A stretch of DNA of 64,000 nucleotides from Leptospiraceae bacterium (GCA_024233835.1 JACKPC010000005.1:124001-188000); one strand, 5' to 3'; shown: positions 51,544 to 60,276, counted from the stretch's first letter. A program made the numbers and translations. The notes: generated by a model not told the origin, from the sequence alone.

Positions 51544-52476
51544 ATGCAAAGACGTGGAAAATTGTTTATTAGTTTAGTACTGGCATTGACATTACTCTCA
51601 GCCTGTAAAAAAGTGAAATCTGATCCGGAATTAGAAAAACTTATCAAAGCTATACCGGATAATTGTGACTATGATATCAAGTATGCAATGGTCAAATACG
51701 GAACCTGTAAGAATAAAGAAACCGATAAGGTAAGTGATTGGATTAAAGCCAATGGCATGATGAAAACCTTATCTACCTGTGCGGTACTATTTAATTCTGA
51801 GGATTCTAAAACAGCATCTCTTGCTGCTCATGTTTTATATAGAAATGTGAAAGATAATCTTCAGGGGATAGCTGATGCTCCTCAGAGTCTGGATACAAAG
51901 ATTGTAGAGCTCTTGATGGAAGGATTAAAGAAGAATCAGACTTACTTTGCTTTTTATGGTTCTCAAGCAATTGCTAAGTTAGTCACTATAAAGGGTATCG
52001 AAAATAAATTCTACGAAATCATTGAAGCACACCCTGAGTCAGTGGTCAAAAAAGAAGGCTATCGCTATATCATGCAATTTGGTCGTTTAAAGACTTTTCC
52101 CAAGATCAAGGAATTGGCAGGCAAAGATAAAGATTTAAAACTGGTAGCTCTTTCAGCACCCCGTAATATGTATAAGTATACACAGGAAGAAGAGACTCAG
52201 GTCTGTGATTGGGTGCAGGGTTTCCTTCAGGATTCCGATGAGTATGTTTCGGCCGAAGCTGCTAAAACCCTGGCAACAAGATGCAAGGGAAAATATATCG
52301 ATGAATTTTTAAAAGAAGCTGAAAAAAGAGCCTCTGAAGGGAAATTAAAAGCCCCATTTAGCTGGGCTCTTACCAGTTTTACATTTTCCTGCAAATCTTT
52401 CCTTGGTTCTCCTCCAACCGGGACAGAAGAGCAGTGCAAAAAGAAAGAAGAACTAAAAGCTAAAATAACAAAATAA
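51544..52476 (+). CDS. HEAT-repeat-like lipoprotein
   Basis: 310 residues. The signal peptide ends in L-L-S-A-C (lipobox Cys21). The mature part is alpha-helical, with repeating pairs such as T-A-S-L-A-A-H-V-L-Y and S-A-E-A-A-K-T-L-A-T-R-C, suggesting degenerate HEAT repeats that bind a partner in the periplasm. Six cysteines in the mature part could form disulfides. No named family. Own promoter candidate and own terminator. Confidence 0.65.
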   Translation: MQRRGKLFISLVLALTLLSACKKVKSDPELEKLIKAIPDNCDYDIKYAMVKYGTCKNKETDKVSDWIKANGMMKTLSTCAVLFNSEDSKTASLAAHVLYRNVKDNLQGIADAPQSLDTKIVELLMEGLKKNQTYFAFYGSQAIAKLVTIKGIENKFYEIIEAHPESVVKKEGYRYIMQFGRLKTFPKIKELAGKDKDLKLVALSAPRNMYKYTQEEETQVCDWVQGFLQDSDEYVSAEAAKTLATRCKGKYIDEFLKEAEKRASEGKLKAPFSWALTSFTFSCKSFLGSPPTGTEEQCKKKEELKAKITK

Positions 52477-52492
52477 TAAAAATAGAATAAAA

Positions 52493-52531
52493 GGGTTATC
52501 TAATTTATCTAAACCTTAGATAGCCCTTTTT
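52493..52531 (+). terminator. intrinsic terminator, bidirectional position
   Basis: GGGTTATCTAA (52493-52503) pairs with TTAGATAGCCC (52516-52526) through one G-T wobble, loop of 12 bases, followed by five T. It stands between convergent genes at 52476 and 52537. Confidence 0.85.
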
Positions 52532-52536
52532 CTTTC

Positions 52537-52956
52537 TTACCAATCGCTACCTCCGGAATCTCCCCCTCCAAAATCTCCACCACTGTCGTAACTACTTCCT
52601 CCACTATCGAAATCACTAAAGGAAGAGGAATCTACATCTCCTGAAGCTGTCCAGGAATCATCAGAGGAAGAACTGTCATCGTAATAGGTATCGTCACTAC
52701 TACTGTAATCTTCTGTATCTGAATATTCATTATCATCAGTGAATTGGTTATATAACCAACTGGCAGCAGCAGCACCAAGGACAAGTCCTAGGACTCCACC
52801 GAGCATTCCACCTCCTCCACGGCTGCCGTAGCCATATCCTCCTCCGGCGCCACTCCTTCTCCTTCCTCCCGGAGTCGGGAAGAAAGAAAACAGGACTCTT
52901 ATAATCACTAAAACGAGCAGAATAATAATCAGGGTTCTAATCATTGGGCTTTCCAT
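52537..52956 (-). CDS. membrane-anchored low-complexity Gly/Ser/Asp-rich protein
   Basis: 139 residues. One N-terminal membrane helix (residues 5-24) is followed by a Gly/Arg-rich linker, a short G-x3-G-rich hydrophobic segment (M-L-G-G-V-L-G-L-V-L-G-A-A-A-A) and then about 65 residues made almost only of Asp, Ser, Gly and Tyr, ending F-G-G-G-D-S-G-G-S-D-W. No enzymatic domain. The tail resembles acidic calcium- or cation-binding or phase-separating segments; the function is unknown. It shares the terminator with the convergent lipoprotein gene. Confidence 0.65.
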   Translation of the reverse strand: MESPMIRTLIIILLVLVIIRVLFSFFPTPGGRRRSGAGGGYGYGSRGGGGMLGGVLGLVLGAAAASWLYNQFTDDNEYSDTEDYSSSDDTYYDDSSSSDDSWTASGDVDSSSFSDFDSGGSSYDSGGDFGGGDSGGSDW

Positions 52957-52999
52957 GATGGAAGCATAACAGATTATGAATAAAGTCGCAAGTAAAAAG

Positions 53000-54544
53000 T
53001 TAAGGGTTCTCTACTTTTATTAATTTTATTGGATAAGCTTTTAAAGCATCGGATGCTTTTATCCTGATTTCTTTTGGATGGTAGCCGGGATGTTTGATAC
53101 TGAGATTATAGGACTTCTCTTCTAATACCATTTTTGTAAAGAGTCCTGTTTTAGGATGACTTGTATGACTTTCTCCCTCAAAGGTCTGAATTTCTTTGAT
53201 TTTCACAATGGCACTTAAAGGTTTTCCATCCTCGTCTGTTATCTTCAGGATAATTTTTATACCGTGAATATACTCATTAAAAACCATTTCCCAGACTTCC
53301 CTGAAACCTTCCATGACTTTTCGAGCGAGACGATAAGGTGGGTTATGATGGGAACTTTCTACAAGTAAAGCATTGGTTCCATATTGAAAGTAGAAATAAT
53401 CCTGATCGGTTCCATCTACCGGGTAAATATTTTTACGGGCAATGAAACGTTTTTTTTGTCGCATAGAAATCGCTGCATCAGCCATACGTTCTGCCAGATT
53501 TTTTACATAATCAGGTTCCGGGTTTTTTATTTCTTCTATGGAATAGGGGTAGAGTATGCAGGTAGCAAAAGAATGGAAGCTTAAAGAAAAGAGAAAGCGC
53601 TCCTGTTCAGAAAGCCACATCATTGTTTTTGTCTCCGGTTCTGAACCCGGAGTTTTTCCTCTAAAGAAAACAGAATTTTCCTGTCCGGAAGAAGCTTTAG
53701 ATTGTCCGGTATTCCATTGAAAAGGATAGTTGCGATTTAAGTCTACTCCCCGGTAGAGGCTGTCTGCACTGGTTTCGGGGGGTAGATACCCATTTTTTCT
53801 TCCCATCATAAGAGATTTATGCCAGAAAAAATAACTTCCATCAGGATTTACAATGGGTACAAACCAGAGACGAAAATGTGTAAGGTATTTCTTATATTTT
53901 GAGGGATGACTTAAGATACTGTAGATAATATCATAACAATGTTCTGTAGAGATGAGTTCATTGGAATGGTGTGCCCCGTTGATTAAAACTGAAACTTTAT
54001 CTACAGAGTTTTTTTCTTCAATGCTGATAGCCGGGATTGGATTTCCGAGTCTTGTTTTACCGATGATATGAAAGGTAACAAGTTCCGGATATTTTTCTGA
54101 AAGCTGTTTTAAAAAGATATAGTTTAAATTGAGGTCTTTATAGCTTTTCGTCAGGTCATCCAGAGATTCTAAGCCTCTCACAATATACTTATGATAGGAA
54201 GGCTGGTACTGAGTAAAGGCTGCATGTTTATAATCGATTAGTTTGTAATCCAAACCGGATTTACGTAACTTATATTCATTTTTCAAGTTAAGAATAAATC
54301 TCAGGCTATCCTCGGTTTCGTAAGTCGGCTTGAACGGTATATTATATTTACTTAATGTTTTTTTTAGTTTCAGAAGTTCTGTTTTTTTGATTTCGAGTAA
54401 ACGAATATTCGAAGATTCATAAATGGGGATACTGGGATAATACTTAACTGTTTCTCCGGCCCGGATCTGAGTAAAGGGGATATGAATCGATAAGATAGAA
54501 ATGGAAAGTGTACTGAGTATTAGGGAATGTATAAGGGTTTTCAT
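53000..54544 (-). CDS. exported M14-family zinc carboxypeptidase
   Basis: 514 residues. Signal peptide at 1-24 or slightly longer. The catalytic domain (about 125-420) contains H-H-S-N-E at 192-196 (zinc ligands His193 and Glu196), N-P-D-G, G-V-D-L-N-R-N-Y-P-F (substrate-binding Arg), S-F-H-S-F-A (third zinc ligand His) and L-L-V-E-S with the general-base Glu. A C-terminal beta-sandwich (about 430-514, I-L-K-I-T-D-E-D-G-K-P-L) resembles the transthyretin-like domain of regulatory carboxypeptidases. It would trim C-terminal residues of peptides in the periplasm. Coupled by ATGA overlap to the permease gene upstream, which could take up the released amino acids. Confidence 0.93.
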   Translation of the reverse strand: MKTLIHSLILSTLSISILSIHIPFTQIRAGETVKYYPSIPIYESSNIRLLEIKKTELLKLKKTLSKYNIPFKPTYETEDSLRFILNLKNEYKLRKSGLDYKLIDYKHAAFTQYQPSYHKYIVRGLESLDDLTKSYKDLNLNYIFLKQLSEKYPELVTFHIIGKTRLGNPIPAISIEEKNSVDKVSVLINGAHHSNELISTEHCYDIIYSILSHPSKYKKYLTHFRLWFVPIVNPDGSYFFWHKSLMMGRKNGYLPPETSADSLYRGVDLNRNYPFQWNTGQSKASSGQENSVFFRGKTPGSEPETKTMMWLSEQERFLFSLSFHSFATCILYPYSIEEIKNPEPDYVKNLAERMADAAISMRQKKRFIARKNIYPVDGTDQDYFYFQYGTNALLVESSHHNPPYRLARKVMEGFREVWEMVFNEYIHGIKIILKITDEDGKPLSAIVKIKEIQTFEGESHTSHPKTGLFTKMVLEEKSYNLSIKHPGYHPKEIRIKASDALKAYPIKLIKVENP

Positions 54545-55926
54545 TCTTTTTTCCTGAATTTTTTCCAGAATTCAAACAGGCTTAAACCGATTACAAAACT
54601 AAGAAGAGAACTTAGTACTACCGAATATTTTGCTTCTACTATATATTTCATTACAACTAAAACCAGAATAGCTCCCGAAACAATGATATAAAAAAGCGGG
54701 GTGAATGGATAACCGAAGGCTTTGTACAACATTTCTTTCTGAATCTTTTTTAGACGGATGACAAAGATAGAAAAAATGGTAAGAATGGAAAGAACCGTTA
54801 TCGCGATAAAAGAAAAGTTTAAAAGATTACTTTCTTTATCTACAGTCAGAATCATGATAAGTGCAAAGAGGCTCTGTGTCCAGATACTGAAAACGGGTGT
54901 GTTACGTTTCTTATCCAGTTCACCAATTTTTTTCCAGAATAGTCTGTCCCTGGCTATGGCTACAGAAACGCGACTCCCGGAAATAATAGCCGAATTTGTA
55001 TTGCCAAGAACTAAGAGGAAAATTAATAAAGAGATAATAAAGGGAAGATAAGATAAGAACTGAGCCTGTCCGGGAGAAACGTGGTTTAGAAGATAAACTC
55101 CCATCATATAAAAGGGGTCTTCTTTTCCTGCCTGTAGAACCTGGTAGGGAATTACTGCAATAAATACAAAGGCAAAACTTAAATATAAAAGCATAACCAG
55201 TGTGGGTCCGAGAATCATGGTCAGGGGAATTACTTTTCCTGGATTTTTTATTTCTTCACCGAGGGCAAGAGGTGAGTTCCAGCCGGTGAAGGTCCAGTAA
55301 ACCGGCACGAGAGCGGTTCCCAGTTGTAAAAGATTCGGCCCCTTATAGGGAATCTGTAGATTATTATAAAGAATCAGGGAATCATCAATCGGTAAGAAAA
55401 AATACTTATAGGCGATAATGCTAAGAGCAATGAGATAGATAATGACTAAAAAGGTAAGGGGGAGCAGGGTGAATACTTTTTGCAGCCGTATGGAACTTCG
55501 AATTCCCAAATGGTTGATAAGAGTCATTCCGAAAAGAATGAGAGCTGCGATTAATTGGGAGTAATGAATTTTCCCGATGAGAGGAAGGGTAAAAGCGGTT
55601 TCCCGTATCCAGGGACCAAAAATGGTAGCACCCTGGAAATGAACACTCAGACTCACACCGAGAGCAATAGAACCCGGAAAGGTAATAAAAAAGGCCAGAA
55701 AACCATACAGGAAAGCCCAGCGGATTCCATATACGTTTCGGAGATAGGCATAGTCACCCCCCACTTCGGGATAAACAGAACCTAATTCTGCCGAACTCAA
55801 AGCACCGGTCAGGGCTACAAAGCCTCCGATTAACCAGATAAGAAGAAACCAGCTCGGATGGGGTAGATTGGTAGAAATAAGAGAAGGATATATGAATATG
55901 CCGGCACCTACCATATTACCCATCAT
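54541..55926 (-). CDS. APC-family amino-acid permease
   Basis: 461 residues from ATG 55926, about twelve transmembrane helices. The first helix has the substrate-binding unwound motif G-A-G-I-F, and G-E-E-I-K-N-P-G-K-V-I-P near 223-234 is the APC signature after helix 6. With the ATG the first helix is unusually short. The frame stays open upstream, and residues such as S-F-Q-R-N-I-G-T-G-K-A-V-L-L fit a normal N-terminus. A CTG at 55986 with AAGG eight bases before it is the only near-standard start, so a 481-residue product is possible. It overlaps the M14 gene and probably forms a peptide-uptake unit with it. Confidence 0.88.
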   Translation of the reverse strand: MMGNMVGAGIFIYPSLISTNLPHPSWFLLIWLIGGFVALTGALSSAELGSVYPEVGGDYAYLRNVYGIRWAFLYGFLAFFITFPGSIALGVSLSVHFQGATIFGPWIRETAFTLPLIGKIHYSQLIAALILFGMTLINHLGIRSSIRLQKVFTLLPLTFLVIIYLIALSIIAYKYFFLPIDDSLILYNNLQIPYKGPNLLQLGTALVPVYWTFTGWNSPLALGEEIKNPGKVIPLTMILGPTLVMLLYLSFAFVFIAVIPYQVLQAGKEDPFYMMGVYLLNHVSPGQAQFLSYLPFIISLLIFLLVLGNTNSAIISGSRVSVAIARDRLFWKKIGELDKKRNTPVFSIWTQSLFALIMILTVDKESNLLNFSFIAITVLSILTIFSIFVIRLKKIQKEMLYKAFGYPFTPLFYIIVSGAILVLVVMKYIVEAKYSVVLSSLLSFVIGLSLFEFWKKFRKKE

Positions 55927-56078
55927 TAAAAGAACCGCTTTGCCGGTACCGATATTGCGCTGAAATGATTGAGGATTGCTTTCCAGGGTGAAAACCTTAG
56001 TTTTAGTTTTTTATCTTGTCAGTGTTTGTCTTTGTTGAATACTGTCAATTAATTCCCCTCGAATAAAAAAGGAAGTTC

Positions 56079-57305
56079 ATGCTCAAATTAATCATAGTCT
56101 TCTATCTTCTTTTTTTTCTCAGTTATTGTGAAAGCTTTGAAAAGAAAGCTTCTCTTTCTCCTGCCTGTGAGAAGAAATTTTCTTATAATCCGGTTTCCGG
56201 TAACATGGAGTATTCGGTTATGAACCGGGCCTGTATAAAGAAATTTTTCATGGAAACGGAATTGAATACCCGGGTAGATTGTGTTATAACAGAAGCATCG
56301 AATGGTGCGAGTCTTTTAGTAAACGATTATCGTTGTATATTAGATAGTCCTTCAAAGCTCTTAGCTTCTATGGAAAAGAAGAAAGTTGAAGAAAAACCAA
56401 AAACGGTAGTTTCAAACTCTTCTGAAGATCCGGTTTCTGAGGAAATAATAAGAATTAATAAAAATCCTCTTTTAAGTCCGGAAGTAAAGTCTGTATTTAT
56501 TCGAATTGCAAAAGAGCAGAATAAATGTAGGAATAGTTATAAAGGAATGAAGTGTATTCCGGCGGGTGAATTTATTCGCGGAAGTAATTCAAAGTTTTCC
56601 AATGAACATCCCGCTGAAAAAGTATATATCTCTGAATTTTATATGGATACTTATGAAGTTACAAATGAAGATTTCCGGAAATGCCTCGATGCCGGTAAGT
56701 GTTCGGACTGTTTGAAGACAAAGAAATGTAAAAAAGTTGGACCAAATTATGGCTGGCGTTATCGGGCTCCGAAGCAACCTATCCTGGGGATAAGCTGGTA
56801 CTCAGCTAAAGAATACTGTGAGTTTATGGGAAAACGTCTTCCTACTGAAGCAGAATGGGAGAAGGCAGCGAGAGGCCCCGAATCGTTTCTGTATCCCTGG
56901 GGGAATACAAAAGCTACCTGTATGCACGCAATCATAGAAGATGAACTCGGAAGAAAAGGCTGTGTGGAGAAAAAAGTTTATCCTCCAAAAGATATGCCAA
57001 CAAGAGAAATCGGAACCAGGCCTCCGGGAATCTACGGCTTATACGATATGGCGGGTAATTCCTGGGAATGGGTAAATGACTTCTATACTTCTTCCTATGC
57101 TAAATGTGGAGAAGCCTGTAAAGGAAAAGATCCCAGGGGGCCCTGTGCAGGAAAGGAACCCTGTAAAGGACATCAGCGAAAGATTGTCAAAGGAGGTTCC
57201 TGGTGGTGGGACTATTCTCATGCAAGGGGAGCGAGGAGGCGTTCTCATGACCCAAAAAATTATCCAGAATACCATCACTTTGGTTTTCGTTGTGCAAAAG
57301 ATTAA
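56079..57305 (+). CDS. formylglycine-generating-enzyme-like (SUMF1) lipoprotein
   Basis: 408 residues. The N-terminus F-F-L-S-Y-C-E-S (residues 12-19) gives a lipobox with Cys17. A low-complexity linker reaches about 140, then a FGE-sulfatase domain: I-P-A-G-E-F-I-R-G-S near 156, Y-E-V-T-N-E-D-F, R-L-P-T-E-A-E-W-E-K-A-A-R-G near 260, Y-D-M-A-G-N-S-W-E-W-V near 325, G-G-S-W-W-W and the final G-F-R-C-A. Such domains often act as binding or maturation factors rather than oxidases. Two extra cysteine-rich loops (C-S-D-C-L-K-T-K-K-C and C-G-E-A-C-K...C) are unusual. It stands alone between two minus-strand regions. Confidence 0.88.
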   Translation: MLKLIIVFYLLFFLSYCESFEKKASLSPACEKKFSYNPVSGNMEYSVMNRACIKKFFMETELNTRVDCVITEASNGASLLVNDYRCILDSPSKLLASMEKKKVEEKPKTVVSNSSEDPVSEEIIRINKNPLLSPEVKSVFIRIAKEQNKCRNSYKGMKCIPAGEFIRGSNSKFSNEHPAEKVYISEFYMDTYEVTNEDFRKCLDAGKCSDCLKTKKCKKVGPNYGWRYRAPKQPILGISWYSAKEYCEFMGKRLPTEAEWEKAARGPESFLYPWGNTKATCMHAIIEDELGRKGCVEKKVYPPKDMPTREIGTRPPGIYGLYDMAGNSWEWVNDFYTSSYAKCGEACKGKDPRGPCAGKEPCKGHQRKIVKGGSWWWDYSHARGARRRSHDPKNYPEYHHFGFRCAKD

Positions 57306-57318
57306 GCCTTGTTACATG

Positions 57319-57790
57319 CTATAAGTTTTTAAACTTGTCCTGGTTCTCGTCGAGGAGATTCTTTACGGTTATAAATTTAGGAGAATGAACTTGTATGGTT
57401 TTTTGTATCGCACTTATGGAAGTGTTCGTTTCTTTACAAAAATTTTGGATACGCGGAATGATTGTATTTTTTACAAACCGGGAAGAAGGTTCATAATCAT
57501 ATAGGGTAAAAAGTATGTCTGTATAATCTAATATTTCAGATATCAGGAATATTAAAAGAGGAATTATCCAGATAAGTTGAATATGAGTCCAATGAAAAAT
57601 AAGATAAAATGGGATATAAGAAAAAATAAATATTCCTCCGGCAAGTATGGGAGTGATTCCATGGAGTCGGCAACTTCTCGAGAAAGTGTCCTTATCTAAA
57701 TCCCTGTCTATTTTTTTTAGAAAACGATAAACTACCTCGCTATTTTCTTTATCTATAGAATAGTCCGGCTCAAAGAAAACTTTTAATCAC
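57319..57790 (-). pseudogene. third zinc-ribbon-family membrane protein, frame broken at codon 3
   Basis: A 155-codon open frame (57786-57319) has no ATG, GTG or TTG anywhere, yet encodes two membrane helices (I-L-A-G-G-I-F-I-F-S-Y and L-I-W-I-I-P-L-L-I-F) and a closing helical segment like its upstream paralogues. A GTG at 57790-57788 forms the four-base overlap GTGA with the preceding stop. From it the frame fails after six codons, but dropping one A from the A4 run at 57781-57784 gives a clean start into this frame. The best reading is a recently frameshifted gene or a homopolymer sequencing error. It lacks the N-terminal zinc ribbon. Confidence 0.6.
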
Positions 57791-58275
57791 ATTAAACCAT
57801 ATTCACTTTCCTTTGCATTTAATACAGTTTCAAAGTCGTACCTGTAATAATTATTCCCTCTCAAGAATTCTTCCAGGACTTCCTTGATATACTGCTGGTA
57901 AACTTTCTTCTTTGCTTTTTCATCAAAATAGTATTCCAGTTCTTCTTTGTAGGCGAGATAAGCTAATAGATTCCAAAAACTTAATAAACCTATAGGAATA
58001 TAAAGCGGTAAATTAGCATAGGAAAAAAAAGCGATAAAGAATATTTCAAAAATGAGAAAGTATAGAAGATACTGTATAAAATAAAATAGGTGTTCTTTGA
58101 AAGACTTTTTCCAGATACGGGTATCTAAGATACGACCTATCCAGTGTATCTTTTGAAAATCTTTCTTATTAAGTTTTCGGGAAGATATAACGGGCGTGCC
58201 GCAATACTCGCAGGAATGCATCAGGCTATGAACAACTCCATTACAGGAGGAACAATGCAGTTTATCTTTTTTCAT
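57787..58275 (-). CDS. zinc-ribbon, two-TM protein (paralogue B)
   Basis: 162 residues. A zinc ribbon C-S-S-C ... C-E-Y-C lies within residues 8-25, two membrane helices at about 65-105, then a charged helical tail with Y-I-K-E-V-L-E-E-F-L-R-G-N. The start overlaps the end of the preceding paralogue by 14 bases. It has the same architecture as genes at 58262-58807 and 11963-12457. No function recognised; such ribbons can bind nucleic acid or protein partners at the membrane. Confidence 0.7.
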   Translation of the reverse strand: MKKDKLHCSSCNGVVHSLMHSCEYCGTPVISSRKLNKKDFQKIHWIGRILDTRIWKKSFKEHLFYFIQYLLYFLIFEIFFIAFFSYANLPLYIPIGLLSFWNLLAYLAYKEELEYYFDEKAKKKVYQQYIKEVLEEFLRGNNYYRYDFETVLNAKESEYGLM

Positions 58276-58807
58276 TGTATAAGTAGTTTACAATATCTTC
58301 ATGATGACTGAGCTTATCCCGCTTTAATGCGTAAAATAAATATTCTTGAAACATGAGGAAGTCTATCCCGTGTATTTTTAAGCGATCTTCAATTTTTTTT
58401 AATAGTTTTTTTTGCATATATTTTTCTAAAACAGGATCATAGTAGTATAAATACTCATAATATATTTTGGATAAAAGAATAAAACCGGGAATAAGAAATA
58501 TGGTGGATAAAAAAGAAAAATAAAACTCGGAAGTAATGTAAAATGCTATAAAACCGTATAAAGGGATAAGTAAAAATATGGATAGAGAATAAAAAAGAGG
58601 ATGTTCCCAAAGAAAGCTGTAATTCCAGATTTCTGATTTGAAGTCCTGGAGCAAATCCTTCAGGGCCGCTTTTTGTTCCTTTGTAAAGTTAAAAACATTC
58701 TTTTGCGGGTTGTTACAGTAGCCACAACGAAGAGAGCTGGCGAGAATCTCAGCTCCGCAACTTGAACAGTGTTTCCATGGGAAAAATTTTTTAGAATTTG
58801 GATTCAT
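58262..58807 (-). CDS. zinc-ribbon, two-TM protein (paralogue A)
   Basis: 181 residues. Zinc ribbon H-C-S-S-C-G-A-E ... C-G-Y-C-N-N at about 13-35, a short helical linker, two membrane helices (about 70-115) and a C-terminal helix with L-L-K-K-I-E-D-R-L-K-I-H-G-I-D, closely matching I-E-E-Y-L-A-R-N-G-I-D of the 11963 gene. First gene of a tandem array of three; translation of the next gene overlaps its last 14 bases. Confidence 0.7.
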   Translation of the reverse strand: MNPNSKKFFPWKHCSSCGAEILASSLRCGYCNNPQKNVFNFTKEQKAALKDLLQDFKSEIWNYSFLWEHPLFYSLSIFLLIPLYGFIAFYITSEFYFSFLSTIFLIPGFILLSKIYYEYLYYYDPVLEKYMQKKLLKKIEDRLKIHGIDFLMFQEYLFYALKRDKLSHHEDIVNYLYNEKR

Positions 58808-58850
58808 GGTTTTACCTTAAAATCACTACTGTCCTAAGAAATCTATACAT

Positions 58851-58920
58851 CTACCTATTTTGAGGCGAAAGCCTAAACCTAAGAAAAACAAAAAGGTAGA
58901 CTAAGATTAAATCTTCAGTC
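58851..58920. repeat. nested inverted repeats in the 58808-59061 intergenic region
   Basis: An outer pair CTACCT (58851-58856) and AGGTAG (58894-58899) encloses AGGC-GAAA-GCCT (58863-58874), a hairpin with a GNRA tetraloop. Right after it GACT-AAGATT (58899-58908) pairs with AATCTT-C-AGTC (58910-58920). No ORF covers this stretch. It could be a structured leader or small RNA, or chance in AT-rich DNA. Confidence 0.35.
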
Positions 58921-59014
58921 TTAAAACTAATAATGCAAGCATTTTCTTGCTATAAGTTTAAAAAATAGTGGAAGAACATTGCAGTGATAGATATACAAAG
59001 ACTTTTAGTTCATC

Positions 59015-59049
59015 TCTCTTAAGGGATGTTTGAATAAACCCTTAAGAGA
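59015..59049 (-). terminator. perfect 11-bp hairpin downstream of the SDR gene, without T-tract
   Basis: TCTCTTAAGGG (59015-59025) pairs perfectly with CCCTTAAGAGA (59039-59049) across a 13-base loop. It begins 13 bases beyond the SDR stop on the minus strand and is a likely terminator or mRNA-end stabiliser, although no run of T follows on that strand. Confidence 0.5.
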
Positions 59050-59061
59050 AAATACGAGTAA

Positions 59062-59799
59062 CTATATGGTTTGCTTTGTGGGTCTGAGTAAAATCTCACT
59101 GATAGAGACATTTGGATCCGTATCAATTGCAAACACCACAGCATCTGCAACCTGTTCAGGTTTCAGTGCATCAATAGCTTCGAAGAACTGTTTTAACTGT
59201 TCGACTACCGAATCGTCATTGATTGTACTGAGCAGATTTGTCTTTACGGCTCCCGGAGATATGATGGTAGATTTTATATTATCATTTAAATGCTCCTGCC
59301 TCAGACCTTCCATTACTGCTCGTACCATGAATTTGGTTCCACAGTATACAGCCGAGCCCGGGTAGACTACATGGCCTGCAACCGAATCTGTAGTGATAAT
59401 ATGGCCACTTTTCTGTTTTACCATGATAGGTAGGGCTGCTGCGATACCATTTAATACACCCGTGACATTGATGTCTAACATATCCTGCCATTCATTCCTT
59501 CTACCCTCAACTAATGGAGCTGTAGGCATGACTCCGGCATTATTAAATAGAACATCAACACGACCATATTTTTCCATAGCTCGATTAACCATTGTTTCAA
59601 TATCTGCATAATTTGAAACATTACCGACGACATAACTGATTTCTGTATTCGGAACTGAGTCGGCTATACGTTTAAGCTCTGATTCTCGCCTTGCAAACAT
59701 AATCACTTTTTCACCTTTCAGAGCAAGTTTTTTTGCTGTTGCTTCTCCGATTCCACTGGATGCGCCTGTGATTAATATTACTTTTTTACGATCTTCCAT
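59062..59799 (-). CDS. short-chain dehydrogenase/reductase
   Basis: 245 residues, classical SDR. The cofactor loop T-G-A-S-S-G-I-G is at about 11-18, with Arg at the end of strand 2 (F-A-R-R-E) favouring NADP. N-N-A-G is near 88-91, the catalytic Ser in T-T-D-S-V-A-G near 139, and Y-C-G-T-K (about 152-156) supplies Tyr and Lys. It likely reduces an aldehyde or ketone in the cytoplasm; the substrate is unknown. A GAGGAG ribosome site lies 8 bases before the ATG. Last gene of the cupin/cyclophilin-like/SDR set. Confidence 0.93.
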   Translation of the reverse strand: MEDRKKVILITGASSGIGEATAKKLALKGEKVIMFARRESELKRIADSVPNTEISYVVGNVSNYADIETMVNRAMEKYGRVDVLFNNAGVMPTAPLVEGRRNEWQDMLDINVTGVLNGIAAALPIMVKQKSGHIITTDSVAGHVVYPGSAVYCGTKFMVRAVMEGLRQEHLNDNIKSTIISPGAVKTNLLSTINDDSVVEQLKQFFEAIDALKPEQVADAVVFAIDTDPNVSISEILLRPTKQTI

Positions 59800-59817
59800 T
59801 TTAAATCTCCTCTAATT

Positions 59818-60276
59818 TTACTCGGGTTTAAGTATCTCAATTTTCACTTCTTTTGATTTATTCCATTTTTCTAAAATACTTATGTCAGAATCTATTTTTC
59901 CTAAAATAACGAGACCTTTAGCATACTGGAAATTCCTGTAAAAAATAGCTATGTTTCCCCATGGAGCATAATAGGTAATGTCTCCTTTTGAGGGTTCCAT
60001 ACCGGCAGGGGCATCCTGCAATGACAGTTTTTTAGGTAAATAAAATATCTTTTCTGTATTCGCATAATCATCCAACTTGATGCTTAAGGGTAGTAGGGAC
60101 ACAAAATCCCTGGCTGTTGGATTGTTATATATTGTAGCTGTGAGTATGTGGGTATCCATTATAATTCTAATTTTCATATTTTTTCCGGGTATCCTTTTTA
60201 TAGATTTAGGTTCATTAGCATAAGCTGAAATACAGATTATAAAAGTCAGAGCCACTAAATACATCCGATTCTTCAT
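59818..60276 (-). CDS. exported cyclophilin-like fold protein
   Basis: 152 residues. Signal peptide at about 1-20 (ending A-Y-A-N). The body matches the bacterial cyclophilin-like family often found beside SDR and cupin genes: T-A-T-I-Y-N-N-P-T-A-R-D-F near 48-60, L-P-L-S-I-K-L-D-D-Y, then G-D-I-T-Y-Y-A-P-W-G-N-I-A-I-F-Y near 98-113, and G-L-V-I-L-G-K-I near 121-128. Prolyl isomerase activity is not established for this group. It lies 18 bases upstream of the SDR gene with its own GGAG ribosome site. Confidence 0.8.
   Translation of the reverse strand: MKNRMYLVALTFIICISAYANEPKSIKRIPGKNMKIRIIMDTHILTATIYNNPTARDFVSLLPLSIKLDDYANTEKIFYLPKKLSLQDAPAGMEPSKGDITYYAPWGNIAIFYRNFQYAKGLVILGKIDSDISILEKWNKSKEVKIEILKPE

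Noticed and set aside
57787..57789. TGA read as selenocysteine to fuse paralogues B and C
   Set aside because: No SECIS-like hairpin is apparent next to the codon, and a single-base slip with a GTGA overlap explains the frame better.
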